Positions 54,433 through 62,962 of a DNA stretch of 64,000 bases are shown piece after piece. The first letter of the stretch is position 1. Every line of letters starts with the position of its first letter. A model generated the notes under the pieces. It had not been told where the DNA came from, searched no databases, and was given only the letters and a program-made list of their open reading frames with translations. Location: positions 248,001-312,000 of the forward strand of contig JBGAJN010000004.1 of the NCBI GenBank assembly GCA_044224905.1. The letters are read 5' to 3'. The DNA is from JBGAJN01 sp044224905 (GTDB taxonomy: Bacteria > Verrucomicrobiota > Verrucomicrobiia > Limisphaerales > JBGAJN01). Made by a program: the position numbers and the translations under genes.

Positions 54433-56535
54433 TCATCGCCCAGACGCGCGAACGAAGTTGCGGATCACCGAGCGGACATTGTCGCCGCTACATCTGTGGT
54501 CGGCGGCCGCGTGTTCCTCCCAATAGGCGGGCGAGGAAAAAACCTTGTGCGCCGTGAGAATGCGGATGGCATCCGCGCGCGTAGCCGCTGGCTCGAAGCT
54601 GCGCGCCATGTCGATAAGCAGGGTTTCAACAAGCTTGCCGTCGCAGTTCTTGCCCTTCTGCGCATGCGCGAGCCAGTAGTCACCAGAGTCCACGATCCTC
54701 TTTTCGACGAGCACTTTGACGTCGGCGAGGAGTTGGGCGTTTGGCGAAGCGGGTGATGCGGAGTCAGCGGTCGTCGCTGGTTTGGCGCTGGAGATAGCGC
54801 GAGGTGGATTGGGCTGAAGGATTTGCTTTTCGGCGAGCAACCGTTCGCGCAACGCGGTGTAAGGGACGTTTTGCACCGTGACATTTTGATCGATAACAAT
54901 ACTCGCGGCCGCGCCCGCCGCGTGGCCGAGCATCATGAACACGGGTTCCATACGGACGGAGCCATACGCGGCGTGCGAAGCGGAGAGGCAACTGATGGCG
55001 AGTAGGTTTTCGCATTCGCTAGCGCGTGGGCGCAATGTTTTGTAGCTGATGGGATAGGGCTTGATGCCAACGAAGAAGCCACGCTCGCGGTGGAGAACGC
55101 CTTTTTCGTCCACGTAGAGCGTGACGCCGTGGGAATCGAGCGGATACGAGCCGACAGCGACGGAATCTTCCGCCACTCGCGCGCCACGGGCATCGTGTTC
55201 GGTGAGAACGTAGTCGCCGATCATACGACGCGCCTCGCGCACGTAAAGCTGGTGAGGGAAATGACCGGTGTCGGCGAATTCATCCTTCGGCAGGCCCCAG
55301 CGTTGCATCTCGGTGCGCACTTCGACCGGCAGACGCTCGTCGTGGCCGAGAAACCATAGCAGGCCGAGCGTGTAGTCCTTGTGCTCCTGAAAAATCCGGT
55401 CGCGCCCCGCGTAGTCGGCCTCGGGCCATCCGTAGCTCGGGCCATATACGTCACTGCCGAACTCGCTGCCGTTGTTCGAGTCCGTCTTGCGATTGGGCAC
55501 GAGTTCGAAGTTGATGCCGAGATCGCCGCCGTTGCCGCGAAGTCCGACGGCCGCGTGTTTGCGCGGGCCGGGCTTCACGTTCTTCATCGTGGCGATGTGG
55601 CGCGCGAGGAGCTCGTAATCGAGCGGGTTGTAGTTCGCCGGCTTGGTCAATGGCACGCGGTTCTCTTGGACATCGGTGAGGCAGACACGGAAATTGTAGC
55701 CCTGCACGCGATGATCGCCGCTGCCCTTCGGAGCGGGCGGTTTCGGCTCAACGCGCGGCAGTAATCCGCTGTTCGGATCGCCCGGCACGACGTAGGGACT
55801 GATCTTCGGAAATGGCGCGGGCGTAAACGGGAAAGAACCGTTGAGCGTTTCGCCGTAGAGGCTGTTGGGCTCGCGGCCGACGATGTATTTCACGCCGGAC
55901 TTTGCCATCAGATCGCCCTCGTAGCTGGCGTCGACGAAAACTTTTGCAACGAACTCACGTCCACTTTCCATTCGGATGGACGCGATGCGCGCGGCACTTT
56001 TGATTACGCCATTCTTGAGATCGAGCCGTTCACCGAAAACAACCTGCACACCTGCTTCGCGAACCATGTCGTCGTAGACCGCCTTGGCCGCGCGTGGCTC
56101 GAAGAGGAACTGCGCCTTGATTTCTTCCATGCGTGGACCGTCCACGCCCCAGATTTTCGGCAACCAAGTCAGGTACTCCTCGCGCTTCTGAAAACGCCAG
56201 TTCTCGGGTCGCTGGTAGAATCGATAAACGCGCTGATAAAACTCGCGCGACATTCCGCCGATTGTCTCGGTGGAGCCGTTGTCCGTCATGCCCAGCCCGC
56301 CGCTGCTCATGCCGCCAAGGCGTTGTCCGGGTTCAATCAGAACGGTCTTCTTACCGAGCCGCGCCGCTTCGACCGCGGCAATGACGCCGCCCGAGGTACC
56401 GCCGTAAACGACCACATCCGCAGTGACTGTCTGCGCGGCCTGTATCGGTGTGTCGTGGCACCAAATCAATGAGGTCAGCGCAAAAGCAAAACCGCGCGTG
56501 AGTGCCCGCCGTAAAAAGAGAATGCGCAATGTCAT
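54433..56535 (-). CDS. Secreted FAD-dependent oxidoreductase (PF12831 type) with C-terminal helical extension
   Basis: The start at 56535 (MTLRILFLRRALTRGFAFAL) begins a signal peptide; the frame continues to 56625 with unrelated residues. The 700-residue product has the FAD loop GGTSGG at 45-50, PGQRLGGMSSGGLG, FEPRAAKAVYDDMV, FVDASYEGDLMAKSGVKY and YVREARRMIGDYVLTEHDA. The last about 110 residues are a small helical domain with two Cys pairs apart (GKNCDGK, DHRCSGD), preceded by a Pro/Ala/Ser linker. It is the first gene of a two-gene unit with the giant protein and is divergent from the DHH gene at 56680. Confidence 0.87.
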   Translation of the reverse strand: MTLRILFLRRALTRGFAFALTSLIWCHDTPIQAAQTVTADVVVYGGTSGGVIAAVEAARLGKKTVLIEPGQRLGGMSSGGLGMTDNGSTETIGGMSREFYQRVYRFYQRPENWRFQKREEYLTWLPKIWGVDGPRMEEIKAQFLFEPRAAKAVYDDMVREAGVQVVFGERLDLKNGVIKSAARIASIRMESGREFVAKVFVDASYEGDLMAKSGVKYIVGREPNSLYGETLNGSFPFTPAPFPKISPYVVPGDPNSGLLPRVEPKPPAPKGSGDHRVQGYNFRVCLTDVQENRVPLTKPANYNPLDYELLARHIATMKNVKPGPRKHAAVGLRGNGGDLGINFELVPNRKTDSNNGSEFGSDVYGPSYGWPEADYAGRDRIFQEHKDYTLGLLWFLGHDERLPVEVRTEMQRWGLPKDEFADTGHFPHQLYVREARRMIGDYVLTEHDARGARVAEDSVAVGSYPLDSHGVTLYVDEKGVLHRERGFFVGIKPYPISYKTLRPRASECENLLAISCLSASHAAYGSVRMEPVFMMLGHAAGAAASIVIDQNVTVQNVPYTALRERLLAEKQILQPNPPRAISSAKPATTADSASPASPNAQLLADVKVLVEKRIVDSGDYWLAHAQKGKNCDGKLVETLLIDMARSFEPAATRADAIRILTAHKVFSSPAYWEEHAAADHRCSGDNVRSVIRNFVRASGR

Positions 56536-56679
56536 CGTAGTAGTGGCACCGGCGCGTTCGAAAGCCGATGGAATGGGGCGCAGCTTCGCCGAGGAGCGAC
56601 GCAATTGGCAAGTTCCAGCTCGCATTGCGGGAATTCGTCACTCGCCAACCTCGCGCACAGGGTCTACTGTTCGCGCATC

Positions 56680-57630
56680 ATGGCAGAATTGACCAAACCG
56701 GACGTGATTTTGACGCACGAGAGCGATCTCGATGGATTGATCGCCGGCGTTTTATTGCAACGAGTCGCGAAGAAGCTGTTCGGTACCGAAACGAAACTGG
56801 AAGCGTGGAATTACAATGGCTGGCGTCAACGCCCGCTCAACGAACGCACGGCGTGGGTCACCGACCTGACGTTTGAAGCGCGGCTAGACAAGCCCGGCTG
56901 GCTGATCGTGGATCACCACGCAACCGAGCTGCAGCCGAAGTGCGCACGGTTCGTCCACGACATCAACAAATCGGCGGGGCTGCTCTGCTACGAACTGGCC
57001 CGCGAGCATGGTTTGGGTTCCCCCACCCTCGACCGGCTGGTACACTTGAACAACGTGGCGGATTTGTTCCTCGAAGATGACCCAGATTTCGTGCTGGCGA
57101 ATGACTACGCGAATCTGGTGAAGACCTACAATTTTTGGAACCTGCACTCGCTTCTCGACGGCGAAGTGGAACGCCTTGTCGATCATCCGTTGCTGGAAGT
57201 CATGGCGATCAAGCGGCGCATCGAAGACCCACTCGGTTTCGCGTGGAGCCGCACGAACGTGACGGAGATTTCGCCACTGGTCGGCTACGTTGAGACGGTC
57301 ATCGGGAACAACAACTTGATCGTGTATCAATTGCTCGATCAAACGGCCACGAAGTATCCCGTGCTGCTGACGATGTTCCGCAAAGCCAATGGCACGGTGA
57401 TCGTCAGTCTCCGCAGCCGCAACGGAGAGGCGCTTAAAGTCGCCGAGAAACTTCAAGGTGGCGGTCACGCGAACGCGGCGGGCGCCACATTACCTCGCTC
57501 GATCCAGAATTTCGCGGACGCGGTGGCTTATTTGCGGAAAGTTCTCACTACACCGGCACCGGCGGCGGCACCGGCGACCCTTAACAATTTGGGAAATCTG
57601 CTCGATTCGCTGCAGTTCAAGCAGCCCTGA
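56680..57630 (+). CDS. DHH family phosphoesterase
   Basis: The start at 56680 (MAELTKPDVILTHESDLDG) fits the fold; an earlier ATG at 56605 adds unrelated residues. The 316-residue cytoplasmic protein has metal-binding HESDLDG (13-19), WVTDLTF (60-66) and VDHHA (77-81), and the C-terminal DHHA1 motif GGGHANAAGA. Such proteins include oligoribonucleases (NrnA/NrnB type) and cyclic dinucleotide phosphodiesterases. An Ala/Pro-rich linker and a short tail end the protein. This is the first gene to the right of the glycan block. Confidence 0.88.
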   Translation: MAELTKPDVILTHESDLDGLIAGVLLQRVAKKLFGTETKLEAWNYNGWRQRPLNERTAWVTDLTFEARLDKPGWLIVDHHATELQPKCARFVHDINKSAGLLCYELAREHGLGSPTLDRLVHLNNVADLFLEDDPDFVLANDYANLVKTYNFWNLHSLLDGEVERLVDHPLLEVMAIKRRIEDPLGFAWSRTNVTEISPLVGYVETVIGNNNLIVYQLLDQTATKYPVLLTMFRKANGTVIVSLRSRNGEALKVAEKLQGGGHANAAGATLPRSIQNFADAVAYLRKVLTTPAPAAAPATLNNLGNLLDSLQFKQP

Positions 57631-57642
57631 GCGGGCAAGTAC

Positions 57643-57685
57643 AAAAAAGACCGCCCTCTAACCCCTACGATGTGAAGGAGGGCGG
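57643..57685 (-). terminator. Intrinsic terminator acting on the minus strand
   Basis: CCGCCCTC (57651-57658) pairs with GAGGGCGG (57678-57685). On the minus strand the stem is followed by TCTTTTTT (57643-57650); on the plus strand no T-run follows. It therefore ends a transcript coming from the right, where no protein gene exists on this strand, and is best explained as the end of the RNA gene described at 57643-57850. Confidence 0.7.
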
Positions 57686-57850
57686 AACTTCACTCGTTTG
57701 CGCTTAACCAACAGACGTTATAGAGGCGTCTGACCTCGATTCCCTGGCGTATCTGCACCCGTGCAACAAGATCTGGCATCTCAGCAATGCCCCCGCGATC
57801 CTGCCAGGGCGAAAGTGTGTTTTAGGGCGTCTAACCAAGACGTATTTCAG
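57643..57850 (-). ncRNA. Putative structured RNA, about 200 nt, family unknown
   Basis: Minus-strand order: hairpin CGTCT/AGACG (arms at 57838-57842 and 57828-57832, loop 5); a three-way junction closed by GCCCTGGC-type pairing (57803-57809 with 57742-57748) holding two arms; a hairpin CAGACG/CGTCTG (57727-57732 and 57712-57717); then the terminator. The first junction arm is GATC/GATC (797-800, 770-773 in 57 kb) plus GGCAT/ATGCC (57787-57791, 57775-57779); the second is TGCA/TGCA (57762-57765, 57754-57757). All helices are perfect. No open frame lies here. It does not match tmRNA, RNase P, SRP or TPP signatures as I remember them; a 6S-like or novel small RNA is possible. Confidence 0.5.
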
Positions 57851-57985
57851 TGCAAAACTGCCGTTTCGCTTTCCCAAACTGACTCGTTAAGCCGAACTAC
57901 CGGCGAAAGCTTCAAAGAGCAAAGTGAACGCGCAAATTGATGGCTCATTCGGGAAAAACCTTCAATCAGGGGAACCTTGCAAAAC

Positions 57986-58006
57986 TTGTAGGGGAAAACC
58001 CTACAA
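57986..58006. promoter_or_regulatory. Perfect 8-bp inverted repeat before the response regulator gene
   Basis: TTGTAGGG (57986-57993), GAAAA, CCCTACAA (57999-58006), about 150 bases upstream of the ATG at 58154. Palindromes with TAGGG/CCCTA arms suit dimeric NarL/FixJ-type regulators, so autoregulation by the adjacent gene product is possible. No T-run follows. Confidence 0.45.
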
Positions 58007-58153
58007 ACAGTAAATCGCCGTTTTCAGGGCATCACGCGAATAAAACTCACCAAGCATGAGGCTACATCTGGAGACTACCACCAACAAACAATCGCCGTGC
58101 GCCGACATGCGGCCGCTTGACCTCAAAAATCTGTCTGGCACATTCGACAATTG

Positions 58154-58837
58154 ATGCCAATCGCCAGCTCTCCAAAATCCGCATCTAGTGGGCGAATTCT
58201 GATTGTCGACGATCATCCGATCGTCCGCGAGCATCTGGCAGCGTTGATCAATGACCACAAAGGGCTAAAGGTGGTGGGCCAAGCTGAGGACGCCGACTCC
58301 GCAATGCGCGCAGTAGCAGCCTTAAAGCCCAATCTGGTCATCGTCGACCTCGGGCTCAAAGGGCGCAGCGGCCTCGAATTGATCAAAGAGATTCAGGAAC
58401 GTTTCCTCGGTCTTCCGATGCTGGTGTTGTCGATGCACGAAGAGCAGCACTACGCAGATCGCGCCCTCAAAGCCGGCGCGAAAGGATACATTACGAAGCG
58501 GGAGGCGACCGGAAAAATAATCCCAGCCATTCGCGTCGTCCTATCGGGCCAAACTTATTTGAGCGACGCAATGTCTGCGCAAGCACTCAAGGTGTTGATG
58601 CGTGGCGCCAAAACTCAAGCGATGGCAACCTCGTTGCTGCAAAAACTGACAGATCGCGAAATGGCGGTCTTTCAATTGATCGGCGAAGGCCACACTACTC
58701 GCGAAGTTGCCCACACACTGGGAATAGAAATCAAGACCGTGGAAACCTACCGCGCCCGCATCCGAGAAAAGCTACAACTCGACAGTGGCACTGCCCTCGT
58801 GCACCACGCAATTCGCGCGAGCAGCGTGGATAAATAG
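58154..58837 (+). CDS. NarL/FixJ-type response regulator
   Basis: The start is the ATG at 58154, directly after a TTG at 58151. The 227-residue protein has a receiver domain (13-130) with acidic pocket Asp19-Asp20, phosphoacceptor Asp65 (LVIVDLGL), a Ser/Thr switch region VLSMHEE and Lys110 in AKGYITK. The LuxR-type DNA-binding domain (about 165-215) reads LTDREMAVFQLIGEGHTTRE followed by TVETYRARIREKLQL. No histidine kinase is adjacent, so it is an orphan here. A palindrome suited to such a regulator lies upstream. Confidence 0.93.
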   Translation: MPIASSPKSASSGRILIVDDHPIVREHLAALINDHKGLKVVGQAEDADSAMRAVAALKPNLVIVDLGLKGRSGLELIKEIQERFLGLPMLVLSMHEEQHYADRALKAGAKGYITKREATGKIIPAIRVVLSGQTYLSDAMSAQALKVLMRGAKTQAMATSLLQKLTDREMAVFQLIGEGHTTREVAHTLGIEIKTVETYRARIREKLQLDSGTALVHHAIRASSVDK

Positions 58838-58895
58838 CTGCCGCCACCGTTTTCAGCATTGCCCGCCGTCGCCCGGCCCACTACCGTCGCGACCG

Positions 58896-59684
58896 ATGAT
58901 TTCAGCAAGTTCGAACGTTCCTTTAGCCAAAGACACGACCACCGGCTGTGTTACCCCACGAGCCTCTCGCATTGACGGGCGTCGGCCAGATCAACTGCGC
59001 CCCGTCAAATTCACCAATCACTTCGCGCCATACGCGACAGGTTCTACCCTGATCGAATGGGGCAACACGCGCGTGCTCTGCGGAGTGACCGTTGAGGAAA
59101 CCGTGCCGCGCTGGATGAAAGAACAGAACGTCGAAGGCGGCTGGATAACGGCCGAGTATTCCATGCTCCCCTACTCCACCTTGACGAGGAAGGCTCGCGA
59201 CATTTCAAAGGGCAAGATCGACGGGCGCTCGCAAGAGATTCAACGCCTTATCGGCCGTGCCATGCGCGCCGCAGTGGATTTGAAGAAGCTCGGATCCCGC
59301 ACGGTCTGGGTCGATTGCGATGTCCTTCAGGCCGACGGCGGTACGCGTACCGCGGCGATCACCGGCGCGTATGTTGCGATGGCACTTGCCGCCCGAAAAC
59401 TGATGACCGATGGAAAACTGGCGGTCAATCCACTGCTCGACGGCGTGGCGGCGGTCAGCGTGGGAATGTTCCAAAAGGAGGCGTTACTTGATCTCTGTTA
59501 CGTAGAAGATTCCGCGGCTGACGTGGACATGAATCTCGTAATGACCGCCGCCGGCGAATTCATTGAACTTCAGGGGACCGGCGAAAAATCCAACTTCACG
59601 GAAGCGCAGCTCAATGCGCTCATCAATTTAGGCAAGGGCGGCATTCAGCAACTCCTCGACCTGCAGCGCGCCGCGCTCGGTTGA
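58896..59684 (+). CDS. rph: Ribonuclease PH
   Basis: The 262-residue product matches RNase PH throughout: RIDGRRPDQLRPV, GSTLIEWGNTRVLCGVTVEE, GGWITAEYSMLPYSTLTR, RSQEIQRLIGRAMRAAVDL, DCDVLQADGGTRTAAITGA and DMNLVMTAAGEFIELQGTGE. It trims the 3' ends of tRNA precursors using phosphate. About 25 residues precede the usual start; no better internal start with a ribosome-binding site was found, so the N-terminus may be slightly too long. The C-terminal end LLDLQRAALG is complete. Confidence 0.95.
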   Translation: MISASSNVPLAKDTTTGCVTPRASRIDGRRPDQLRPVKFTNHFAPYATGSTLIEWGNTRVLCGVTVEETVPRWMKEQNVEGGWITAEYSMLPYSTLTRKARDISKGKIDGRSQEIQRLIGRAMRAAVDLKKLGSRTVWVDCDVLQADGGTRTAAITGAYVAMALAARKLMTDGKLAVNPLLDGVAAVSVGMFQKEALLDLCYVEDSAADVDMNLVMTAAGEFIELQGTGEKSNFTEAQLNALINLGKGGIQQLLDLQRAALG

Positions 59685-59723
59685 GCGCCAGCCAGGCAGA
59701 CCTTATCGCATTTCGGTAATCCT

Positions 59724-60338
59724 ATGACCCGGTTGTTTCTAATTCGTCACGGCGAAGTGGAGTCGCGATATCACCGCGTCTTCGCCGGAAGCCGCATCGA
59801 CATGGACCTTTCTCCGCATGGCAAATCTCAAGCGGACACTCTCGCCCATCACCTGCGCGGAGTTGAGTTGCACGCCATCTATGCGAGCCCGATGAAACGG
59901 GCGCAGCAAACGCTCGCGCCCCTCGCCGTCAGCCGCAAGGTGCAGCCCAAAACACTCACAGGGCTTCACGAAGTCGATTTCGGCGACTGGACCGGACACA
60001 CGTGGTTGGAACTGCGCGAAAAATTCGGAACTAACGCCAGCGATTGGCTCGACCGAATGGAAGCCGGCACCATCCCGAACGGCGAATCCGCCGAACGCTT
60101 GCGCGCGCGCATCGAGCCGTGCCTCCAACACATTCTTCAAGAAGCCGCCGGACAACAGGTAGCTGTCGTTTGCCACGGCGGCATCGTCCGCATGATGCTA
60201 GCGATTCTCCTGCATTTGCCCATTTCCAAGATGGCGCGCTTCGAAATCGAATACGCCAGCGTTACCGAGGTTCATCACCACCCCCACAAAACCGAAGTGC
60301 AGTTGCTGAATTTCACACCGTGGCGAGCGCTCGCATGA
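59724..60338 (+). CDS. Histidine phosphatase family protein
   Basis: The 204-residue protein has the RHGE motif (8-11), a second basic site in YASPMKRAQQTLAPL, the acidic EVDFGDWTGHTW and the second catalytic histidine in VCHGG. This is the phosphoglycerate mutase-like fold, closest by pattern to small-molecule phosphatases of the alpha-ribazole phosphatase or GpmB type. No cobalamin genes are near, so the substrate is open. Its stop overlaps the start of prmA (ATGA at 60335-60338). Confidence 0.9.
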   Translation: MTRLFLIRHGEVESRYHRVFAGSRIDMDLSPHGKSQADTLAHHLRGVELHAIYASPMKRAQQTLAPLAVSRKVQPKTLTGLHEVDFGDWTGHTWLELREKFGTNASDWLDRMEAGTIPNGESAERLRARIEPCLQHILQEAAGQQVAVVCHGGIVRMMLAILLHLPISKMARFEIEYASVTEVHHHPHKTEVQLLNFTPWRALA

Positions 60339-61243
60339 AGACCGAACCGCTCTGGCACATTTCCATCCCTGTTACCGAGGAGTCGGAGGACGCCGTTCTT
60401 GAAATGCTCGGCGCGACCTTCGGACGCACCGCCTCGATCTATCGCAACGAGCAGAAAAAGGCTTCACGCGCCCAAGTGTTCGTCGATCAGCGCAAGGTTT
60501 CTCTGGCCGAAGCACGCCGCAAGGCCACCACGATTACCCACCAAGTCCGCGCATACGAACTCGCGTTGGGTAAAGGGCGAGTTTGGGTAAAGGAAGTCCG
60601 GTCACAAGATTGGGCCGAGTCATGGAAACGTCACTTCCGCCCGCTGGAAATCGGACGCGCTCTGTTGATCAAGCCAAGCTGGATCCGCCAACGCCCGCGA
60701 GCCGGACAGAAAGTTGTCGTCCTGGATCCCGGATTGAGCTTCGGCACCGGACAGCACGCGACCACGAGTTTTTGCCTGAGTCAACTCGTGGCCGCACGCG
60801 ACGCCGCTAAAAAGCCTTCGTTGCTAGATATGGGAACGGGCTCCGGAATTCTCGCCATCGCCGCCGCGAAGCTTGGTTTCACGCCGATCGATGCCTTCGA
60901 TTTTGACCGTGATGCGGTTCGCATTGCGAAGCTGAATGCGGCGAGGAATAGCGTCGATAAAGGCGTAAAGATTCGTTGTCAAGATTTGACACAACTGCCG
61001 GTCAAAAGTGGCCTCCAATACGACATGGTTTGCGCGAACCTAATGGCCGATCTTCTGATCAGTCAGGCGAGGAAGATCTCAAATCGGGTGTCGGCGAATG
61101 GACGATTGGTCCTGGCCGGAATTCTCGACGAGCAGTTCACCGAAGTGGTCGCTACCTATGCCAAGCTCGGCTGGCATTTGTCACGGAGTCGCCGCGAAAA
61201 GGAATGGCGATCCGGGACGTTCGTTAGAAGCTCACCGCGATAG
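60335..61243 (+). CDS. prmA: Ribosomal protein L11 methyltransferase
   Basis: The start at 60335 (MKTEPLWHISIPVTEESED) overlaps the preceding stop by 4 bases; the longer open frame from 60044 is a shadow of the phosphatase gene. The 302-residue product has the PrmA N-terminal substrate domain, then DPGLSFGTGQHATTSFCLSQ and the AdoMet-binding LLDMGTGSGILAIAAAK, FDFDRDAVRIAKLNA, CANLMADLL. It methylates L11 on several lysines. The C-terminus is a little extended and basic. Confidence 0.93.
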   Translation: MKTEPLWHISIPVTEESEDAVLEMLGATFGRTASIYRNEQKKASRAQVFVDQRKVSLAEARRKATTITHQVRAYELALGKGRVWVKEVRSQDWAESWKRHFRPLEIGRALLIKPSWIRQRPRAGQKVVVLDPGLSFGTGQHATTSFCLSQLVAARDAAKKPSLLDMGTGSGILAIAAAKLGFTPIDAFDFDRDAVRIAKLNAARNSVDKGVKIRCQDLTQLPVKSGLQYDMVCANLMADLLISQARKISNRVSANGRLVLAGILDEQFTEVVATYAKLGWHLSRSRREKEWRSGTFVRSSPR

Positions 61244-61304
61244 ACTGCAAACTTCTCATTTGTAGGACTGCGGCGATTGTTCCACGCAGGAAAATTTGCA
61301 GCAT

Positions 61305-61332
61305 CGCAAGGTCGCGACTTGAATTTTTTTTT
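61305..61332 (+). terminator. Weak intrinsic terminator after prmA
   Basis: CAAG (61307-61310) pairs with CTTG (61318-61321) around a GC-rich self-complementary loop (TCGCGA), followed by AA and nine T (61324-61332). It lies about 60 bases after the prmA stop. The stem is short but the T-run is long. Confidence 0.45.
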
Positions 61333-61457
61333 ACTTCTGGCATCCTAAAGGCCGATGGAAAGCCTTGTTAGTCCAGACCACAGGCGTTCATTTCGAGGAG
61401 TTTCTCCTCTTGGCATTCTTCCCGCTTTGATCCCAACAGAGAAAGGCATCGTTAGCT

Positions 61458-61646
61458 ATGCAGAAATCTATCGACAACATCAATGATGCGATCCGGAGCA
61501 CCAAACACCCGTTCCCCCAAGTGGATTCCCAACCGGACAAGCCACACAAGAGCCGTTACGAACGCCGTAAAGTGAAAGAGTATATGCGCCTTGGCGACTG
61601 GTCTTCCGAACTGGAAGGCGATCGCTCCTCGGCGCAAGGAGCTTGA
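61458..61646 (+). CDS. Possible small hydrophilic protein
   Basis: A 62-codon frame encodes a highly charged peptide (NDAIRSTKHPFPQVDSQP, KSRYERRKVKEYMRLGDW). It has no Cys, no signal and no membrane segment. Composition looks like real coding sequence rather than a shadow, and no gene occupies either strand here. However, only a weak AAAGG sequence lies about 12 bases upstream of the ATG. A GAGGAG/CTCCTC hairpin (61395-61409) lies in the leader. I recognise no family. Confidence 0.35.
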   Translation: MQKSIDNINDAIRSTKHPFPQVDSQPDKPHKSRYERRKVKEYMRLGDWSSELEGDRSSAQGA

Positions 61647-61854
61647 TTGTTTCCGCGTTGCCCGCGGCGATAATCAATTAGCCAACGCAGAAAATGTGAA
61701 TGGCGGAACATTCTGCCAACGTTGGTTTACCCTCTTCTCGTTGTCCGATCCCCGGCGACTTAATCTCATAAGTTGCCGCGCCAGTTTAGCGGAGAATGGT
61801 AAATGATGGGGTCGGGGCAACCTCGCAATCTCGGTGCTGGGTGGTCGATCGTGA

Positions 61855-62580
61855 TCAGTGAAGCAGAACGCTTCCGACTCCCAAGCCAGTCCCCACAATT
61901 ATCGCGACAACCTTCTGCTGATTGAAGCGGTGAATATCACTCGCTTCGAAAAGAATGGTCGTGGAGATGTGCATGAAGATGCCGATCACTACCGCCATCA
62001 ACTCGCGTGTGTAACCGGCAAGCTGCGTATGGCCGCTGAGCATCATCCCTAATGGAGCCATCGCCGCAAACAACGTCAAATATCCGACCGAACGCGCCTT
62101 CGTAATTCCGGCGTGGAGCAGCATTCCCAGCAACGCAATCGACACCGGGAAGTTGTGAATGACGATACCCCACATAAGCATTCGCCGTGACGCCGCTTCG
62201 TGATGCGTCCCCGGAGCGCCAAGGGCGAGCGCTTCAATGAACGCGTGCAGGCAAAGCCCAGTGATTACTCCGATGGGCACGCGACCATGACCATGCAGGT
62301 GGTGCGTGTGCCCGTGCTCAACCCCCAGCGAGATGATATCCAAAACGATCTGAACGAAGAAACCGCCCAAGATCAAACCGCCGATCAACAACTCATTGTG
62401 GCCCGAATTTCCACCAGGTGCCAGATACAGTTCCGGCAACAAATGAAGAAACGTTAGAGTGAGGAGGTAAGCACCCGTAAACGCATTGAGGAGCTTTAAA
62501 TGCGCGGGCTTCTGCAGCTTGAAGCCAAACACCGTCAAGGCACCGGCTGCAATTGAGGACAATAGAATCAGGTAGTCCAT
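61855..62580 (-). CDS. ZIP family metal transporter
   Basis: The 241-residue membrane protein has about eight hydrophobic helices and a His-rich loop (EHGHTHHLHGHG, about 88-99). CLHAFIEALALGAP and the second metal-site helix GIVIHNFPVSIALLG contain the family's conserved histidines. The final ISTTILFEASDIHRFN is also typical. It probably imports zinc or iron. It is a single gene, with the S18 terminator upstream on the same strand. Confidence 0.9.
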   Translation of the reverse strand: MDYLILLSSIAAGALTVFGFKLQKPAHLKLLNAFTGAYLLTLTFLHLLPELYLAPGGNSGHNELLIGGLILGGFFVQIVLDIISLGVEHGHTHHLHGHGRVPIGVITGLCLHAFIEALALGAPGTHHEAASRRMLMWGIVIHNFPVSIALLGMLLHAGITKARSVGYLTLFAAMAPLGMMLSGHTQLAGYTRELMAVVIGIFMHISTTILFEASDIHRFNQQKVVAIIVGTGLGVGSVLLH

Positions 62581-62648
62581 CGATTCGAGCCGACGGTATA
62601 GCGAAAGGAGAGAAAGTCGACAAATTGCATAGCGTCAGCAATCCGCCG

Positions 62649-62684
62649 AAAAAAAGCGCCCGCCCCCAAATGAGGACGGGCGCC
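62649..62684 (-). terminator. Rho-independent terminator after rpsR
   Basis: On the minus strand GGCGCCCG pairs with CGGGCGC (62677-62684 with 62656-62662), followed by seven T (62649-62655). It lies 10 bases after the S18 stop codon. Confidence 0.88.
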
Positions 62685-62693
62685 GGAAAAGAA

Positions 62694-62957
62694 TTACTTC
62701 ATCAACAGCATCTGCCGGGCGCGCTTGATGGACGCGTTGAGGCGACGCTGATAATGCGCCGGAAGGCCCGTATACTTGCGAGGAAGGATACGGCCCTGAT
62801 CGGTCACGAACTGCTTGAGTAGGTTGACGTTCTTGTAGTCCAAGGCGTCCACGGTGAAGTCGATCTTGGGCTTCGGCCGTTGGATGCGGACTTCCGACGT
62901 GCGTGACTTGCCGCGACCGTCGCGGCCGCCTTTTTCAGTGTTGGTTTTGCGGGGCAT
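62694..62957 (-). CDS. rpsR: 30S ribosomal protein S18
   Basis: The 87-residue product contains the S18 core: IDFTVDALDYKNVNLLKQFV, GRILPRKYTGLPAHYQRRLN and ASIKRARQMLLM. The N-terminal 30 residues are basic and variable, as usual. It follows the L33 gene by 5 bases and precedes a strong terminator, so L33-S18 form the end of an operon that may begin at the DksA-like gene. Confidence 0.97.
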   Translation of the reverse strand: MPRKTNTEKGGRDGRGKSRTSEVRIQRPKPKIDFTVDALDYKNVNLLKQFVTDQGRILPRKYTGLPAHYQRRLNASIKRARQMLLMK

Positions 62958-62962
62958 ACAAA

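Noticed and set aside
57700..57850. TPP riboswitch, because CTGAGATG occurs on the minus strand
   Set aside because: The CTGAG lies in a hairpin loop, the second conserved TPP segment is missing, and no thiamine gene follows.
61395..61409. GAGGAG/CTCCTC hairpin as a terminator
   Set aside because: No T-run follows; it is only noted in the leader of the possible small gene.
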